Source: UBA2421 sp002343075
GTDB lineage: Bacteria; Planctomycetota; Phycisphaerae; Tepidisphaerales; Tepidisphaeraceae
Direction: 5' to 3'
Assembly: GCA_937982565.1 (NCBI GenBank)
Contig: CALJLN010000039.1
Span: forward strand, 124,001-188,000
Length of the DNA: 64,000 nucleotides
Of the stretch, positions 26,389-35,131 are shown piece by piece (within the stretch, counting starts at the first letter, position 1; each line of letters opens with the position of its first letter). The notes under the pieces are model-generated. The model saw only the letters and a program-made list of their open reading frames with translations, was not told where the DNA came from and searched no databases. Both the position numbers and the translations under genes were made by a program.

Positions 26389-26766
26389 GTGACAAAACTT
26401 ACTCAGCGTGGCGATTACACGACAATTTCGCAGTCAGCCATCGCCTTGCTTATTGGACAAGGCCGCTCCTTGACCGACATCGCTCGAATGCTCGGCGTGA
26501 CAAAGTCGTATATCAGTCGCGTCAATTCGGGGCAACGGGCGCTGACGCTTGAGCACCTCGCTGCTCTGCAGGAAAAGACGGGGCAGCCGATTCCCCTTCT
26601 TGTACTCAATGCGATGCCGAGAAGGTCGGTGCGCCCTGACTTGCTTCCCCTATATGATATGACGTTGAAGTTGGTTCAGAAGATTAGCAAGCCGGACAAC
26701 AAGGCAGTGCTTGCAAAGGAGAAGCCAATTTCACGTTCGCGGAAAGTGCGAGCCAAGGCCGCTTGA
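26389..26766 (+). CDS. XRE/Cro-type DNA-binding protein
   Basis: 125 residues from a GTG start. SAIALLIGQGRSLTDIARMLGVTKSYISRVNSGQRALTLEHLAAL is a helix-turn-helix of the XRE class; KSYISRVNSG is the recognition helix. The C-terminal 45 residues are basic (KEKPISRSRKVRAKAA). It is in an operon with the small helical protein and likely autoregulates it. A role in controlling the upstream nuclease is possible. Confidence 0.8.
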   Translation: MTKLTQRGDYTTISQSAIALLIGQGRSLTDIARMLGVTKSYISRVNSGQRALTLEHLAALQEKTGQPIPLLVLNAMPRRSVRPDLLPLYDMTLKLVQKISKPDNKAVLAKEKPISRSRKVRAKAA

Positions 26767-26800
26767 GTATTTGCGCGGCTTAAACCGTCCAGATATCGCT

Positions 26801-27820
26801 ATGCAATACACCCAACTCGGCCGCACCGGCCTTAAAGTTTCCCGTCTTTGCCTCGGCTGTATGAACTACGGCCCCCATGCGCCCGAAGCTGACGCGCATC
26901 AGCAGATGGATAAGGCGCACGATCTCGGCATTAACTTCTTCGATACCGCTGACGTTTACGGCTGGAAGAAGGGCGAGGGCGTTACTGAGCAGATCATCGG
27001 AAACTGGTTTGCCACCGGCGGCGGGCGGCGCGAGCGCACGATCATCGCCACCAAGGCCTTTGGCGATATGAACACCGAAGAAAACGACCACGTCATGAAA
27101 CGCGGCCTGTCGGCGGTCAAAATCCGGCGCGCCTGCGAAAGCTCGCTTCGGCGGCTAAAGACTGATTACATCGACCTTTACCAGATGCACCACATCGCCC
27201 GCGAATGCCCTTGGGAAGAGGTATGGCAGGCGATGGAGTTACTCGTGCAGCAGGGGAAGGTGGTCTACGTCGGCAGCAGCAACTTCGCCGGGTGGCACAT
27301 CGCCGCTGCCAGCGAAACTGCGAAACATCGCAACTTCATGGGGCTTGTCAGTGAGCAATGCAAGTACAGCCTGCTGAGCCGCTGGAGCGAGTTGGAAGTT
27401 CTGCCCGCGGCGCAAGAGTATGGCTTGGGCGTCATCCCCTGGAGCCCTCTCGACGGCGGGGTGCTCGGCGGCATGCTGCAGAAGAAGGACAAAGGGCGCA
27501 CCGCCGGCAAGCAGGCCGAGGAGCGCCTTGCCAAGTGCCGCCCGCAGATTGAAGCGTTCGAGACGCTCTGCGACGAGTGGGGCGAACATCCCGCCGACGT
27601 TGCCCTAGCCTGGACATTGCACCACCCCGCCGTCACCGCGCCCATCATCGGCCCGCGGACGATCGAACAACTCACCGCATCCATTCGCGCCGTTGATATC
27701 AAACTGAGCGATGACCAGCTCAAAGCGCTCGACTGCATCTTCCCCGGCCCAAAGGGAACCACGCCCGAAGGCATTAGCGATTGGGAAAAACAAATCGCCC
27801 CCGAGGCGTATGCGTGGTGA
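26801..27820 (+). CDS. Aldo/keto reductase
   Basis: 339 residues from ATG 26801. A TIM-barrel NADPH oxidoreductase: INFFDTADVYG holds the catalytic Asp and Tyr, TIIATKAFG the Lys, and IDLYQMHHI the His. VYVGSSNFAGW and GVIPWSPLDGGVLGGM follow, and VTAPIIGPRTIEQL gives the cofactor 2'-phosphate-binding stretch. It resembles AKR families acting on sugars or general aldehydes. Substrate unknown. Convergent with hemC, only 24 bp between stops. Confidence 0.92.
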   Translation: MQYTQLGRTGLKVSRLCLGCMNYGPHAPEADAHQQMDKAHDLGINFFDTADVYGWKKGEGVTEQIIGNWFATGGGRRERTIIATKAFGDMNTEENDHVMKRGLSAVKIRRACESSLRRLKTDYIDLYQMHHIARECPWEEVWQAMELLVQQGKVVYVGSSNFAGWHIAAASETAKHRNFMGLVSEQCKYSLLSRWSELEVLPAAQEYGLGVIPWSPLDGGVLGGMLQKKDKGRTAGKQAEERLAKCRPQIEAFETLCDEWGEHPADVALAWTLHHPAVTAPIIGPRTIEQLTASIRAVDIKLSDDQLKALDCIFPGPKGTTPEGISDWEKQIAPEAYAW

Positions 27821-27844
27821 CGCTCTCATGCCAGCGACTGGGTT

Positions 27845-28798
27845 TTAACATTGCGGGCCGTGCAGCATTTCGATGGCACCCTGATCCTCCAAGCGACGTG
27901 CCGCGTCGAGTGCGATCTCGGCGCCCCCACTCATCTTGACAGAAATCAATGGCGGGACGCCTCCCCGGCGGGCGACGGCGGCCTGCAAGTGAAACGGTTT
28001 AGCCGCTGCTTCGAATCGATCGTCGGTTACATACACCGCTAGTGGTGAGTGACAGTCTCCGCGGAGTTCTAAAATCAAGCGGCGCTCGATTTCTACGGCC
28101 CGCCGCGATGGTGAATGATCCAAGGGTGCCAAAAATGCCCGGGTAACGTCATCCGCACAACGACACTGCACAGCGAGCGCGCCCTGCCCTGCCGCGGGAA
28201 GCATCTGAAACAGGTCGATGCTGGTCATCAGAGCGTCATCCCATACCCCAAGCCGGCTTATGCCCGCCGCGGCCAGCACGATGGCATCAAAACCACCTGC
28301 TTTCAGCTTGCTGATTCTAGTGTCGATGTTCCCACGCAGCGGTTCGACTTGAAGGTCCGGGCGGCGATCCAGCAGCTGCGCACGTCGGCGCAAACTACTA
28401 CTGCCGACTCGAGCATTTTGAGGCAATTCGTTAATCGTTCTCGCCACGCGGGAAACGAGCACATCACGCACGTCTTCTCGCTCCAAAATCGCCGCGATCA
28501 TCAGCTCACCCTGTTCCACCAGTGGCTGTGTCACGGGCATATCTTTCAGGCTATGAACCGCGCAATCAATCTCGCCGCGCAGCAATGCCAGTTCTATCTC
28601 TTTCGTGAACACTCCCTTCCCACCAAACTCGTGCAGCGGACGGTCGGCGACTACATCGCCGGTTGTACGGATCGCGACCAGTTCCACGCGCAACGAAGGA
28701 TGCCGATCGGTCAAGTAATTCGCGACAATGCGCGACTGCGCCATCGCCAGCGCACTACCCCGCGTGCCCAATCGAAGTACCTTGCGCGACACCTTCAC
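27845..28798 (-). CDS. hemC: Porphobilinogen deaminase (hydroxymethylbilane synthase)
   Basis: 317 residues from the GTG at 28796-28798. Condenses four porphobilinogens to hydroxymethylbilane in haem synthesis. LRLGTRGSALAMAQS, HSLKDMPVTQP, RVGSSSLRRRAQLL, RGNIDTRISKL and PAAGQGALAVQ are family signatures. Cys249 (ELRGDCHSPLAVY) is the attachment site of the dipyrromethane cofactor. The start overlaps the stop of the upstream membrane protein gene (GTGA), so translation is probably coupled. Other haem genes are not in the window. Confidence 0.95.
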   Translation of the reverse strand: MKVSRKVLRLGTRGSALAMAQSRIVANYLTDRHPSLRVELVAIRTTGDVVADRPLHEFGGKGVFTKEIELALLRGEIDCAVHSLKDMPVTQPLVEQGELMIAAILEREDVRDVLVSRVARTINELPQNARVGSSSLRRRAQLLDRRPDLQVEPLRGNIDTRISKLKAGGFDAIVLAAAGISRLGVWDDALMTSIDLFQMLPAAGQGALAVQCRCADDVTRAFLAPLDHSPSRRAVEIERRLILELRGDCHSPLAVYVTDDRFEAAAKPFHLQAAVARRGGVPPLISVKMSGGAEIALDAARRLEDQGAIEMLHGPQC

Positions 28799-29151
28799 GT
28801 GGTCGCCCAGTTGGGCGACCGGAAAGCTGTACCGCACTCGTTGCAGATATGTCCCGTCGCCGCGGTGAGGTCGTATCCGCATTCGTGGCAGTAGGGCCGG
28901 TTGCTTGGAATCGCAAGGTCGGCGACCCACTTCCCGCCGAAGAAGAAATAGAGCCCCAGCAGCACGCCGCAGGTGTTTAGGAAAATGTAACCCGCATAGG
29001 CATTCCAGGCATATTCAAAGTTCATGCCGCTTGAACCGATGTACGCAGACAACACCAACCAAAGGGAAGACAGTAATCCCCCGCCGCTAGTAATGGTCGC
29101 CGCAACGCCGATCAACTTCAGTCCCAGGCGGAAGAGCGTCTTGTATCTCAT
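28795..29151 (-). CDS. Small membrane protein with C-terminal zinc ribbon
   Basis: 118 residues. Two or three hydrophobic helices (LIGVAATITSGGGLLSSLWLVLSAYIG; YIFLNTCGVLLGLYFFFGG) are followed by YCHECGYDLTAATGHICNECGTAF, a CxxC-x(n)-CxxC zinc ribbon of the kind found throughout planctomycete membrane proteins. It overlaps hemC by 4 bp. No function is known for this class. The coupling to hemC may reflect only compact packing. Confidence 0.75.
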   Translation of the reverse strand: MRYKTLFRLGLKLIGVAATITSGGGLLSSLWLVLSAYIGSSGMNFEYAWNAYAGYIFLNTCGVLLGLYFFFGGKWVADLAIPSNRPYCHECGYDLTAATGHICNECGTAFRSPNWATT

Positions 29152-29214
29152 GAGTTCGACTCCAAATCAAAGATTGATTCAGTCTTGTTCGGGCGCTAGT
29201 GTACGACGTTGCTT

Positions 29215-30180
29215 ATGACCGGGCGAATCTTCATAACAGGTGCGACGGGCTTCGTGGGCACTGCGGTGTGCGCGGAGGCGGTGCAGCGGGGATTCTTCAT
29301 TCATAGACTATCGCGAACTGGTGAAAGTACAGCCACTCACGAAGCCTCCGCCTCCGAACCCCTCGCGCAGCAGACGCAGAAGGAGATACCTTTTCGCGGG
29401 GACATCAACGACGCTGCTTCGCTCGACGCCGCAATGGCCGGCTGTGATGGTGTGATTCACCTCGTCGGTATCATCATGGAACAACGCAGCAAGGGCGTTA
29501 CTTTTGAACGCATCCATGTCGAAGGGACGCAGAATGTGCTCGCGGCGGCGAAACGTGCGGGGGTGCGGCGGTATATCCACATGTCAGCACTCGGTTCGCG
29601 CGCCAATGCCGTCAGCCAGTATCACAAGACCAAGTGGCAGGCCGAGGAGGCGGTGCGGGCGAGCGGCCTGGATTGGACGATCTTCCGACCCAGCATGATC
29701 CACGGCCCCGGAGGCGAGTTCATGCAAATGGCGGCGAAATGGGCAAGCAAAACGGCCATGCCCTACCTGTTCATGCCATATTTCGGCCGCGGGTTACTGG
29801 GATTGGGTGGAGCCGGGCTTGTGCAACCTGTTTACGTAAACGACGTCGCACGTGCGTTTGCCGATGCGCTGCAAAAACCCGAAACGATCCGCCAAACCTA
29901 TGATCTGGTCGGCCCTGATCGCATGGACTGGCCTACCATGCACAAAACCATCGCTCGGGCAGTTGTCGGCAAGTCTCGGCTGACCGCACCCATACCAGCT
30001 TGGTACGCCAAAGCGATTGCAGCGGTACTGCCTGCCAAACTCCTGCCGTTTAATCGCGATCAGGTGGTCATGAGCCAGGAAGACAACACCGCCGACGTGA
30101 AAACCGTGGTAAACGCCTTTGGCTGGTCCCCCGCCGGGTTTGAGGCATCACTCAACAGCTACGCATTGCAGCTACGGTAA
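29215..30180 (+). CDS. NAD(P)-binding epimerase-like protein (NDUFA9/SDR-a5 type)
   Basis: 321 residues from ATG 29215. FITGATGFVGTAVCAEAVQRGF is the dinucleotide-binding Rossmann motif. GCDGVIHLVGII, VRRYIHMSALGSRANAVSQYHKTKWQAEEAV (the Tyr-x-x-x-Lys pair is YHKTK) and IFRPSMIHGPG are typical of atypical extended short-chain dehydrogenases related to the NDUFA9 subunit. Such bacterial proteins are often annotated as complex I NDUFA9 family. Substrate unknown. Confidence 0.85.
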   Translation: MTGRIFITGATGFVGTAVCAEAVQRGFFIHRLSRTGESTATHEASASEPLAQQTQKEIPFRGDINDAASLDAAMAGCDGVIHLVGIIMEQRSKGVTFERIHVEGTQNVLAAAKRAGVRRYIHMSALGSRANAVSQYHKTKWQAEEAVRASGLDWTIFRPSMIHGPGGEFMQMAAKWASKTAMPYLFMPYFGRGLLGLGGAGLVQPVYVNDVARAFADALQKPETIRQTYDLVGPDRMDWPTMHKTIARAVVGKSRLTAPIPAWYAKAIAAVLPAKLLPFNRDQVVMSQEDNTADVKTVVNAFGWSPAGFEASLNSYALQLR

Positions 30181-30199
30181 CGCGCCCCTGCGCAGCAGG

Positions 30200-30372
30200 C
30201 TGCCCACGAATAAACACGAATCATTCACGAAAGAGGCACTGGCGGGTTAATCCTGCGGTAGGATTCTCATGCCAACGCCGCTGTGCCAAGTCAGCACACA
30301 AGTTGGCACATCGCAGAATTCCAGCTTGCCGTCCCCTGCAATCGTGATCAATTCGTGCCCATTCGTGGGCAG
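30200..30372. repeat. Inverted-repeat element between the epimerase and DUF1579 genes
   Basis: A 22-base arm at 30200-30221 (starting CTGCCCACGAAT) is the inverse complement of 30351-30372 with three mismatches. A second perfect 8-bp inverted repeat, TGTGCCAA (30282-30289) and TTGGCACA (30303-30310), lies inside. No gene lies within the 173 bp. It may be a structured RNA or a miniature mobile remnant. Confidence 0.5.
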
Positions 30373-30410
30373 CCCGATGCGCGCGTGATCATGCGATCAC
30401 ATCGCCGTCG

Positions 30411-31070
30411 TTACTTGGCTCGCGTGTATGAGAGCGACATGCTCTGGAACATCTCACCGCCAGCGGGGCTTGGGCTCCACCAGTCCATGGAAAACTCATC
30501 ATCGCTCTTGATGTTGTAGACAAATTTGTACGGCGTGGGCTTGCCGGTCATCGGATCAACCATTTCGCCTGCGAAGGTAAGGGTTTTGCCGTCGCCGGTG
30601 CCCTCGGTGCGCAGCAGGCCGGTGCTCATGTTATCGATCCAGCCGGAGACGTACTTTCCCAGTGTGTTGTCGTAGCCGAGGCAGCCCATGCCCTCGAAAG
30701 GCATGCCCATCATGTCACCCTTGACGGTGGAAGCCAAAAATCGCCCGCCGAGGATGATCTGCGCATCGTACTCGCCGGTGGACTCCTGCTTGGGCTGGTC
30801 GGGGTCCATTCTGAACCACATGGTATAGGTAAACTTGCCCGCCATGGCTTCGAGAGTCTTGTGGTGCTCACCGGGGCTCATGGATTTCATCCATGCTTCC
30901 ATCATCGCCGGGTCCATCCCACCGTCGGCGTGCCCCTCGGCGGGCTTGGCGGCGTGATCGCCGTGGCCGGCGTGCCCGTCGGCGGGCGCGGCCTTGTCAT
31001 CCGACATCGACCAAGCACCAATCGAACACATCCCCACCGCCACCGCGGCCCACATCCATTGCTTGCACAT
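30411..31070 (-). CDS. Exported DUF1579 protein
   Basis: 219 residues. Signal peptide (MWAAVAVGMCSIGAWS), then a His/Gly/Ala-rich linker (GHAGHGDHAAKPAEGHADGG), then a DUF1579 domain: SPGEHHKTLEAMAGKFTYTMW at its start, GGRFLASTVKGDMMGMPFEGMGCLGYDN in the centre, and a beta-barrel-like end. DUF1579 proteins are lipocalin-like and uncharacterised. The His-rich linker could bind metal, which is inference. Confidence 0.82.
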   Translation of the reverse strand: MCKQWMWAAVAVGMCSIGAWSMSDDKAAPADGHAGHGDHAAKPAEGHADGGMDPAMMEAWMKSMSPGEHHKTLEAMAGKFTYTMWFRMDPDQPKQESTGEYDAQIILGGRFLASTVKGDMMGMPFEGMGCLGYDNTLGKYVSGWIDNMSTGLLRTEGTGDGKTLTFAGEMVDPMTGKPTPYKFVYNIKSDDEFSMDWWSPSPAGGEMFQSMSLSYTRAK

Positions 31071-31281
31071 CGTCGTTTCCTTTCACCTTAAACCGTAATC
31101 CGCAACTTCTACCGCTGTAGAACGCTCCTACAAATGTAGATTCGCCGATGCGATTTCACAAAGGTAAACCGATGTCTGCGCCAAGATTTGTTAAATGAAG
31201 ATCAATCACCCGCAGGGCCGAACCTGCCCGGCGCCGGCGGGAAACTACAGCACCCGTAAAACATTCAGCGCGTAACTCCAC

Positions 31282-31776
31282 TTACCGCAGTTCGTCTGCG
31301 TATTCCTGCATGAAGTTCGGCACGGGATAGTGCTGCTTCAAAAACTCGCGGAGCTGCTCTCGCTCGGCAACGATGAATAGCACCGGTTCGTCAAGCTTGC
31401 GGGCTGAAAAGTTGACCGCCCGCACCAGATTGTCGGCATCGGTAGCGATGTTCAGCTCGCCGGATTCACGATTTGTCGGCAGCAGGTGAAACTGCCACGC
31501 CTGGCGACGGTTAATCTGACGGAGGCAATCGACCTCCACCGCAACGTCGGCTAAATCGACGGTTCCGATCGTGTGCAGATACTGCTGTACCCATGCGTCC
31601 TCAATCGCGGTCGGTGAAACGCCATAGAGACGCTCGGCCAGGTCGCCAATGGGCCGGTGACACGTCTTCTGAACGCGCAACAAGTGTTCCACCTGCACGC
31701 GCGTCAGAACCCCTTGTTCAATCAAGATCTCGCCGAGCGGAAGTCCGTTCAAAACCCTCTCCTTGGTTTGAGTCAT
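31282..31776 (-). CDS. Stand-alone MshEN/GspE N-terminal-like protein
   Basis: 164 residues from the ATG at 31774-31776, with GGTGATG at the start. PLGEILIEQGVLTRVQVEHLLRVQ, followed by PIGDLAERLYGVSPTAIEDAWVQQ, matches the two 24-residue MshEN motifs (R/P-L-G-x-x-L...Q) that bind cyclic-di-GMP at the N-terminus of type II secretion and type IV pilus ATPases. No ATPase domain follows; instead there is a second alpha/beta part (LLPTNRESGELNIATDADN) like the N2 domain of PilB/GspE. Open frame upstream to 31911 looks non-coding. Confidence 0.65.
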   Translation of the reverse strand: MTQTKERVLNGLPLGEILIEQGVLTRVQVEHLLRVQKTCHRPIGDLAERLYGVSPTAIEDAWVQQYLHTIGTVDLADVAVEVDCLRQINRRQAWQFHLLPTNRESGELNIATDADNLVRAVNFSARKLDEPVLFIVAEREQLREFLKQHYPVPNFMQEYADELR

Positions 31777-32077
31777 CACCTTTCTATCGGCGTTTTTATG
31801 CGCGGGGTTTCCCGGTTCGGCACCGGCAAGAAGATTTCCCGCGCGGGGCTGGCAGGAGTCCGATAACGCGGTCTGTAACACGGGCGTTCCCGCGCAACGT
31901 CTTTCCTTCAAGAGTTGGACTAAGGGGAGGTCGCGGGAAATCGACAGAAAACGATGTCAACAAACCAGCCCAGCAGACACCGGGATTTTCTAACCGGGCC
32001 ACGGGTCCGTATGCTCCGCGGCTTGCCCGCCGGGTGTTCGGCGGGCTGGGAGAGCATCGAAGAGGACGCCCACGCCC
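31777..32077. other. GC-rich 300-bp gap between MshEN-like and rarD genes
   Basis: No gene supported, though frames are open on both strands. GCCCGCC (32025-32031) pairs with GGCGGGC (32040-32046), a small hairpin 32 bases before the rarD start. Confidence 0.35.
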
Positions 32078-33031
32078 GTGGCCGAACGACAAACCCTTAT
32101 CCCCGCGCCGCTTACGCCGCACCGAAACGCCCGTGCCGGGTTTATCGCAGGAGCGGGGTGCTACTTCATCTGGGGATTCGTCGCGATCTACTTTGCGATG
32201 CTCGTCAGCCGGGGGGTTGATGCGCCGCACATCGTCGCCTACCGCATCATATGGTGCGCTGTCTTCATCGCGATCCTCCTCACTGCCAGCCGTCAATGGC
32301 GAGATGTGGCGCGCGTGCTGCGGAGCAGGCTCGCCATTGCGGCCCTCGCCGGGAGCACTCTAGCCATTGGGGCCAACTGGTGGATTTACACGTACGCAGT
32401 CGAGTCGCGGCAGCTTAGTTATGCAAGCCTCGGCTACTACATGAATCCGCTGGTGAATGTATTGCTCGGCGTTCTTCTGCTGGGCGAGCGACTGCGCCGG
32501 CTGCAGATCGCCGCGGTGGTGCTGGCTGCAGTTGGGGTGGGGTATCAGACATTTTTCATCGGCCATGTCCCGTGGATCTCGCTCGGGCTGGCGTTCAGTT
32601 TTGGATTTTACGGTCTTCTCCGCAAAACGATGCAGGCAGGCTCGCTCACCGGGCTGATGGTCGAAACCGCGATGCTTGCCCCGATCGCGATTCTCTACCT
32701 CGGCATCGAAGCGAACGCACGGAAATCTCCAACCATCACACCGGGCACGCACGGCCTGCTGGCACTGTCCGGCATTGTCACGGCAACGCCGCTGTTGCTC
32801 TTTGCGTTCGCAGCCCGCCGCCTGAAGCTCTCGACCCTCGGCTTTCTTCAGTATTTTTCGCCGACCATTCAGCTTCTTTTGGCAATCGCCTACTTCGGCG
32901 AAGAATTTACCCGCGCGCGGCAGATTACCTTCGGATTCATTTGGGCCGCCGTCATTCTGTTTCTGACAGATCAGTTTCTTGCCTCCCGTCGGTCGCTGCC
33001 ACTGGCCGAGCCTGCGGATATGGAAACGTAA
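32078..33031 (+). CDS. rarD: RarD-family EamA transporter
   Basis: 317 residues from GTG 32078. About ten hydrophobic helices. AGAGCYFIWGFVAIYFAML at the start, WNWW-like segments (GANWWIYTYAVE), YYMNPLVNVLLGVLLLGERL, and FLQYFSPTIQLLLAIAYFGEEF are signatures of RarD (chloramphenicol-sensitive group) within the drug/metabolite transporter superfamily. Physiological substrate unknown. It is followed 65 bp later by rpiA. Confidence 0.88.
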   Translation: MAERQTLIPAPLTPHRNARAGFIAGAGCYFIWGFVAIYFAMLVSRGVDAPHIVAYRIIWCAVFIAILLTASRQWRDVARVLRSRLAIAALAGSTLAIGANWWIYTYAVESRQLSYASLGYYMNPLVNVLLGVLLLGERLRRLQIAAVVLAAVGVGYQTFFIGHVPWISLGLAFSFGFYGLLRKTMQAGSLTGLMVETAMLAPIAILYLGIEANARKSPTITPGTHGLLALSGIVTATPLLLFAFAARRLKLSTLGFLQYFSPTIQLLLAIAYFGEEFTRARQITFGFIWAAVILFLTDQFLASRRSLPLAEPADMET

Positions 33032-33095
33032 ACCCCTCAAGCCGCGCTCTGCAGGCCATTTGTGTGCAGCCGCGGGCAGGTTATCCTTTTCACAC

Positions 33096-33776
33096 ATGAG
33101 CCCCAAACAACGCGTTGGCGAAGCGTGTATCCAACATCTCAAGAGCGGAATGGTCGTTGGGCTGGGCACCGGATCCACCGCCGACTTTTTCCTGCAATCG
33201 CTGGCGACGGCAATCAAATCCGGCCAGCTTACCGACATCAAGGGCATTCCAACTTCGCGCAAGAGCGAGCAGCGGGCAATTCACCTCGGCATTCCGCTCA
33301 CAACACTGGCCGAATGCCCGTTGATTGACGTGACCATCGACGGCGCCGACGAAATCGCCCCCGGGCTCAAGCTGGTAAAGGGCCTCGGCGGGGCATTGCT
33401 CCGGGAGAAAGTGGTGGCCCAGAACTCCCGGAAAATGATCGTCATCGCCGACGCTGGCAAAGAGTCGGCCATGCTCGGTACGAAATCACCGCTGCCGGTG
33501 GAAGTGGTGCAATTCGCACACGAGGCTTCGGCCCGATACCTGCAATCCCTCGGCTGCGAGCCATCGCTGCGAAAAAACGCAGACGGCAGCATCTTCATCA
33601 CCGACAACGGCAATTACACGTACGACTGCCGGTTCGCCAACGGCATCGCCGACCCCGAGGCTCTGCAGGGGAAGGTGCTGGATCGAGCGGGAATTGTAGA
33701 CACCGGCCTCTTTCTGGGCATCGCGTCGCTCGCGCTAATCGCCGACGACGCCGCGGTGCGCGAGCGGGCGGGCTGA
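33096..33776 (+). CDS. rpiA: Ribose-5-phosphate isomerase A
   Basis: 226 residues from ATG 33096. Interconverts ribose 5-phosphate and ribulose 5-phosphate in the pentose phosphate pathway. VVGLGTGSTADFFLQSLA binds the phosphate, IDVTIDGADEIAPGLKLVKGLGGALLREK carries the catalytic Asp/Glu/Lys set, and FITDNGNYTYDC and GIVDTGLFLGIA are C-terminal signatures. Length is normal. Convergent with the ketoacyl synthase gene. Confidence 0.95.
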   Translation: MSPKQRVGEACIQHLKSGMVVGLGTGSTADFFLQSLATAIKSGQLTDIKGIPTSRKSEQRAIHLGIPLTTLAECPLIDVTIDGADEIAPGLKLVKGLGGALLREKVVAQNSRKMIVIADAGKESAMLGTKSPLPVEVVQFAHEASARYLQSLGCEPSLRKNADGSIFITDNGNYTYDCRFANGIADPEALQGKVLDRAGIVDTGLFLGIASLALIADDAAVRERAG

Positions 33777-33817
33777 CATGAGCCTGGAACCATTTCCGGG
33801 GTAGATAAGCCCCGCCG

Positions 33818-35122
33818 TCACAAAACACGAATCAACATCGCGCTGTTCTTGCTCCCGAACGCGATGCAGTTGCACAGCGCAACTCTGGCTGCTGACGGCC
33901 TGGCTTCGTTTGCGACATAGTCCAGATCGCAATCGTCATCCGGCGAGTCAAGATTGATGGTTGGATGCACCCCGCCGCGTTGCAGGCAAAGAACCGTCGC
34001 TGCCAACCCCGCGGCGCCGCAGGCACCCTGGGGATGGCCGATCATGCTCTTGGTGCTGCTCATGGGGACCCGCATGGCGTGCGCGCCGAGCGAGCGGTGC
34101 ATGGCAAGCGTTTCCATGCGGTCATTGAGCGCTGTGCCAGTGCCATGCAGATTGACGTACTCAATTTCATGGCGTTCGATGGCAGCATCGCGCAGCGCCA
34201 GTTCGATCGCCCGTACCGGCTCGGCTACATCGGGCGCGATCTGCACGCGATGAAACGCATCGCAGGTGCTGGCATAACCCAGCACTTCGGCCACTGGATG
34301 CGCGCCGCGCGAACGGGCGTGATCGAGCGATTCGAGAATGAACATCCATGCACCCTCACCGAGCACAAAACCGTCGCGATCGGCACTGAAGGGCCGCGAC
34401 GACTGCCGGGGATCGTCCCAGCGGCGCGTGGAAACAACACGCATTTTCTCGAAGGCGTGCAATATTCCCGGCGAAATCGGTGCATCGGCCCCGCCGGCAA
34501 GCATCATCGGCACTGCGCCTGTGCGGATGAGCGTGGTGGCATAGCCGAGGGCATCGGTGCTGCTCGTGCACCCGGTGCTGAGGACATGGCTCGGCCCGCG
34601 GAGCTGCAGGCAGATTGAGAGTTCGCTGGAGAGGTTGCCATGCGTTCCGGCGGTAATGCTGAACAGCGACGGCTGCCCGCCGGTGAATAGTTGGCGATAC
34701 TGCTCTTCGACAAACGCCAACCCCCCACCCCCTGTGCCAAGGGCCACTCCGATGCTCCGCTGCACCGCGAGGTTGGCCGGGTCGATTTCAATCCCCGCCT
34801 GCCGCATCGCCTCTCTGCTTGCGGCGATGGCCATGGGGATCATCCGAGGCACCCGCCTGGCCTCGGCGGCGGGCATGACGGTGAGGGGGTCAAACTCCTC
34901 CACCGCCGCTACGGCGGAGGTCTTCAGCGATTGGAACTCATCTCCAGCGGGTCGAACCAGCCCGCTACGGCCATTCAGACACGCATCGGCGAACGCGCCG
35001 GTGCCCACGCCATTCGGGCTGACCACGCCAATGCCTGTGATAACGACTCGCGTTCGCAAGATAACAGGTTGTAGGCACGCTACACGCCCAAAAGCAAACT
35101 TGGTCCATGCGTGCAATCCCAA
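33818..35122 (-). CDS. Beta-ketoacyl-ACP synthase (KAS II/FabF-like) in an RND-efflux operon
   Basis: Up to 434 residues. The catalytic triad is intact: Cys185 in STGCTSSTDA, His326 in NLHGTGTALND and His362 in KSMIGHPQGACGAAGL, with Lys358. All starts are non-ATG; TTG 35122 and TTG 35059 (LRTRVVITGIGVVSPNG) are the candidates, the latter closer to the usual length. It catalyses decarboxylative condensation of malonyl-ACP with an acyl chain. It lies 9 bp behind an RND pump instead of beside acpP or fabG, so it may extend or form a specialised acyl chain exported by the pump. That link is inference. Confidence 0.88.
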   Translation of the reverse strand: MGLHAWTKFAFGRVACLQPVILRTRVVITGIGVVSPNGVGTGAFADACLNGRSGLVRPAGDEFQSLKTSAVAAVEEFDPLTVMPAAEARRVPRMIPMAIAASREAMRQAGIEIDPANLAVQRSIGVALGTGGGGLAFVEEQYRQLFTGGQPSLFSITAGTHGNLSSELSICLQLRGPSHVLSTGCTSSTDALGYATTLIRTGAVPMMLAGGADAPISPGILHAFEKMRVVSTRRWDDPRQSSRPFSADRDGFVLGEGAWMFILESLDHARSRGAHPVAEVLGYASTCDAFHRVQIAPDVAEPVRAIELALRDAAIERHEIEYVNLHGTGTALNDRMETLAMHRSLGAHAMRVPMSSTKSMIGHPQGACGAAGLAATVLCLQRGGVHPTINLDSPDDDCDLDYVANEARPSAARVALCNCIAFGSKNSAMLIRVL

Positions 35123-35131
35123 CCCGCCGGC

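Noticed and set aside
31593..32363. A 256-residue plus-strand frame over the MshEN/rarD gap
   Set aside because: It crosses the start of rarD in another frame and has random Arg/Pro/Ser composition.
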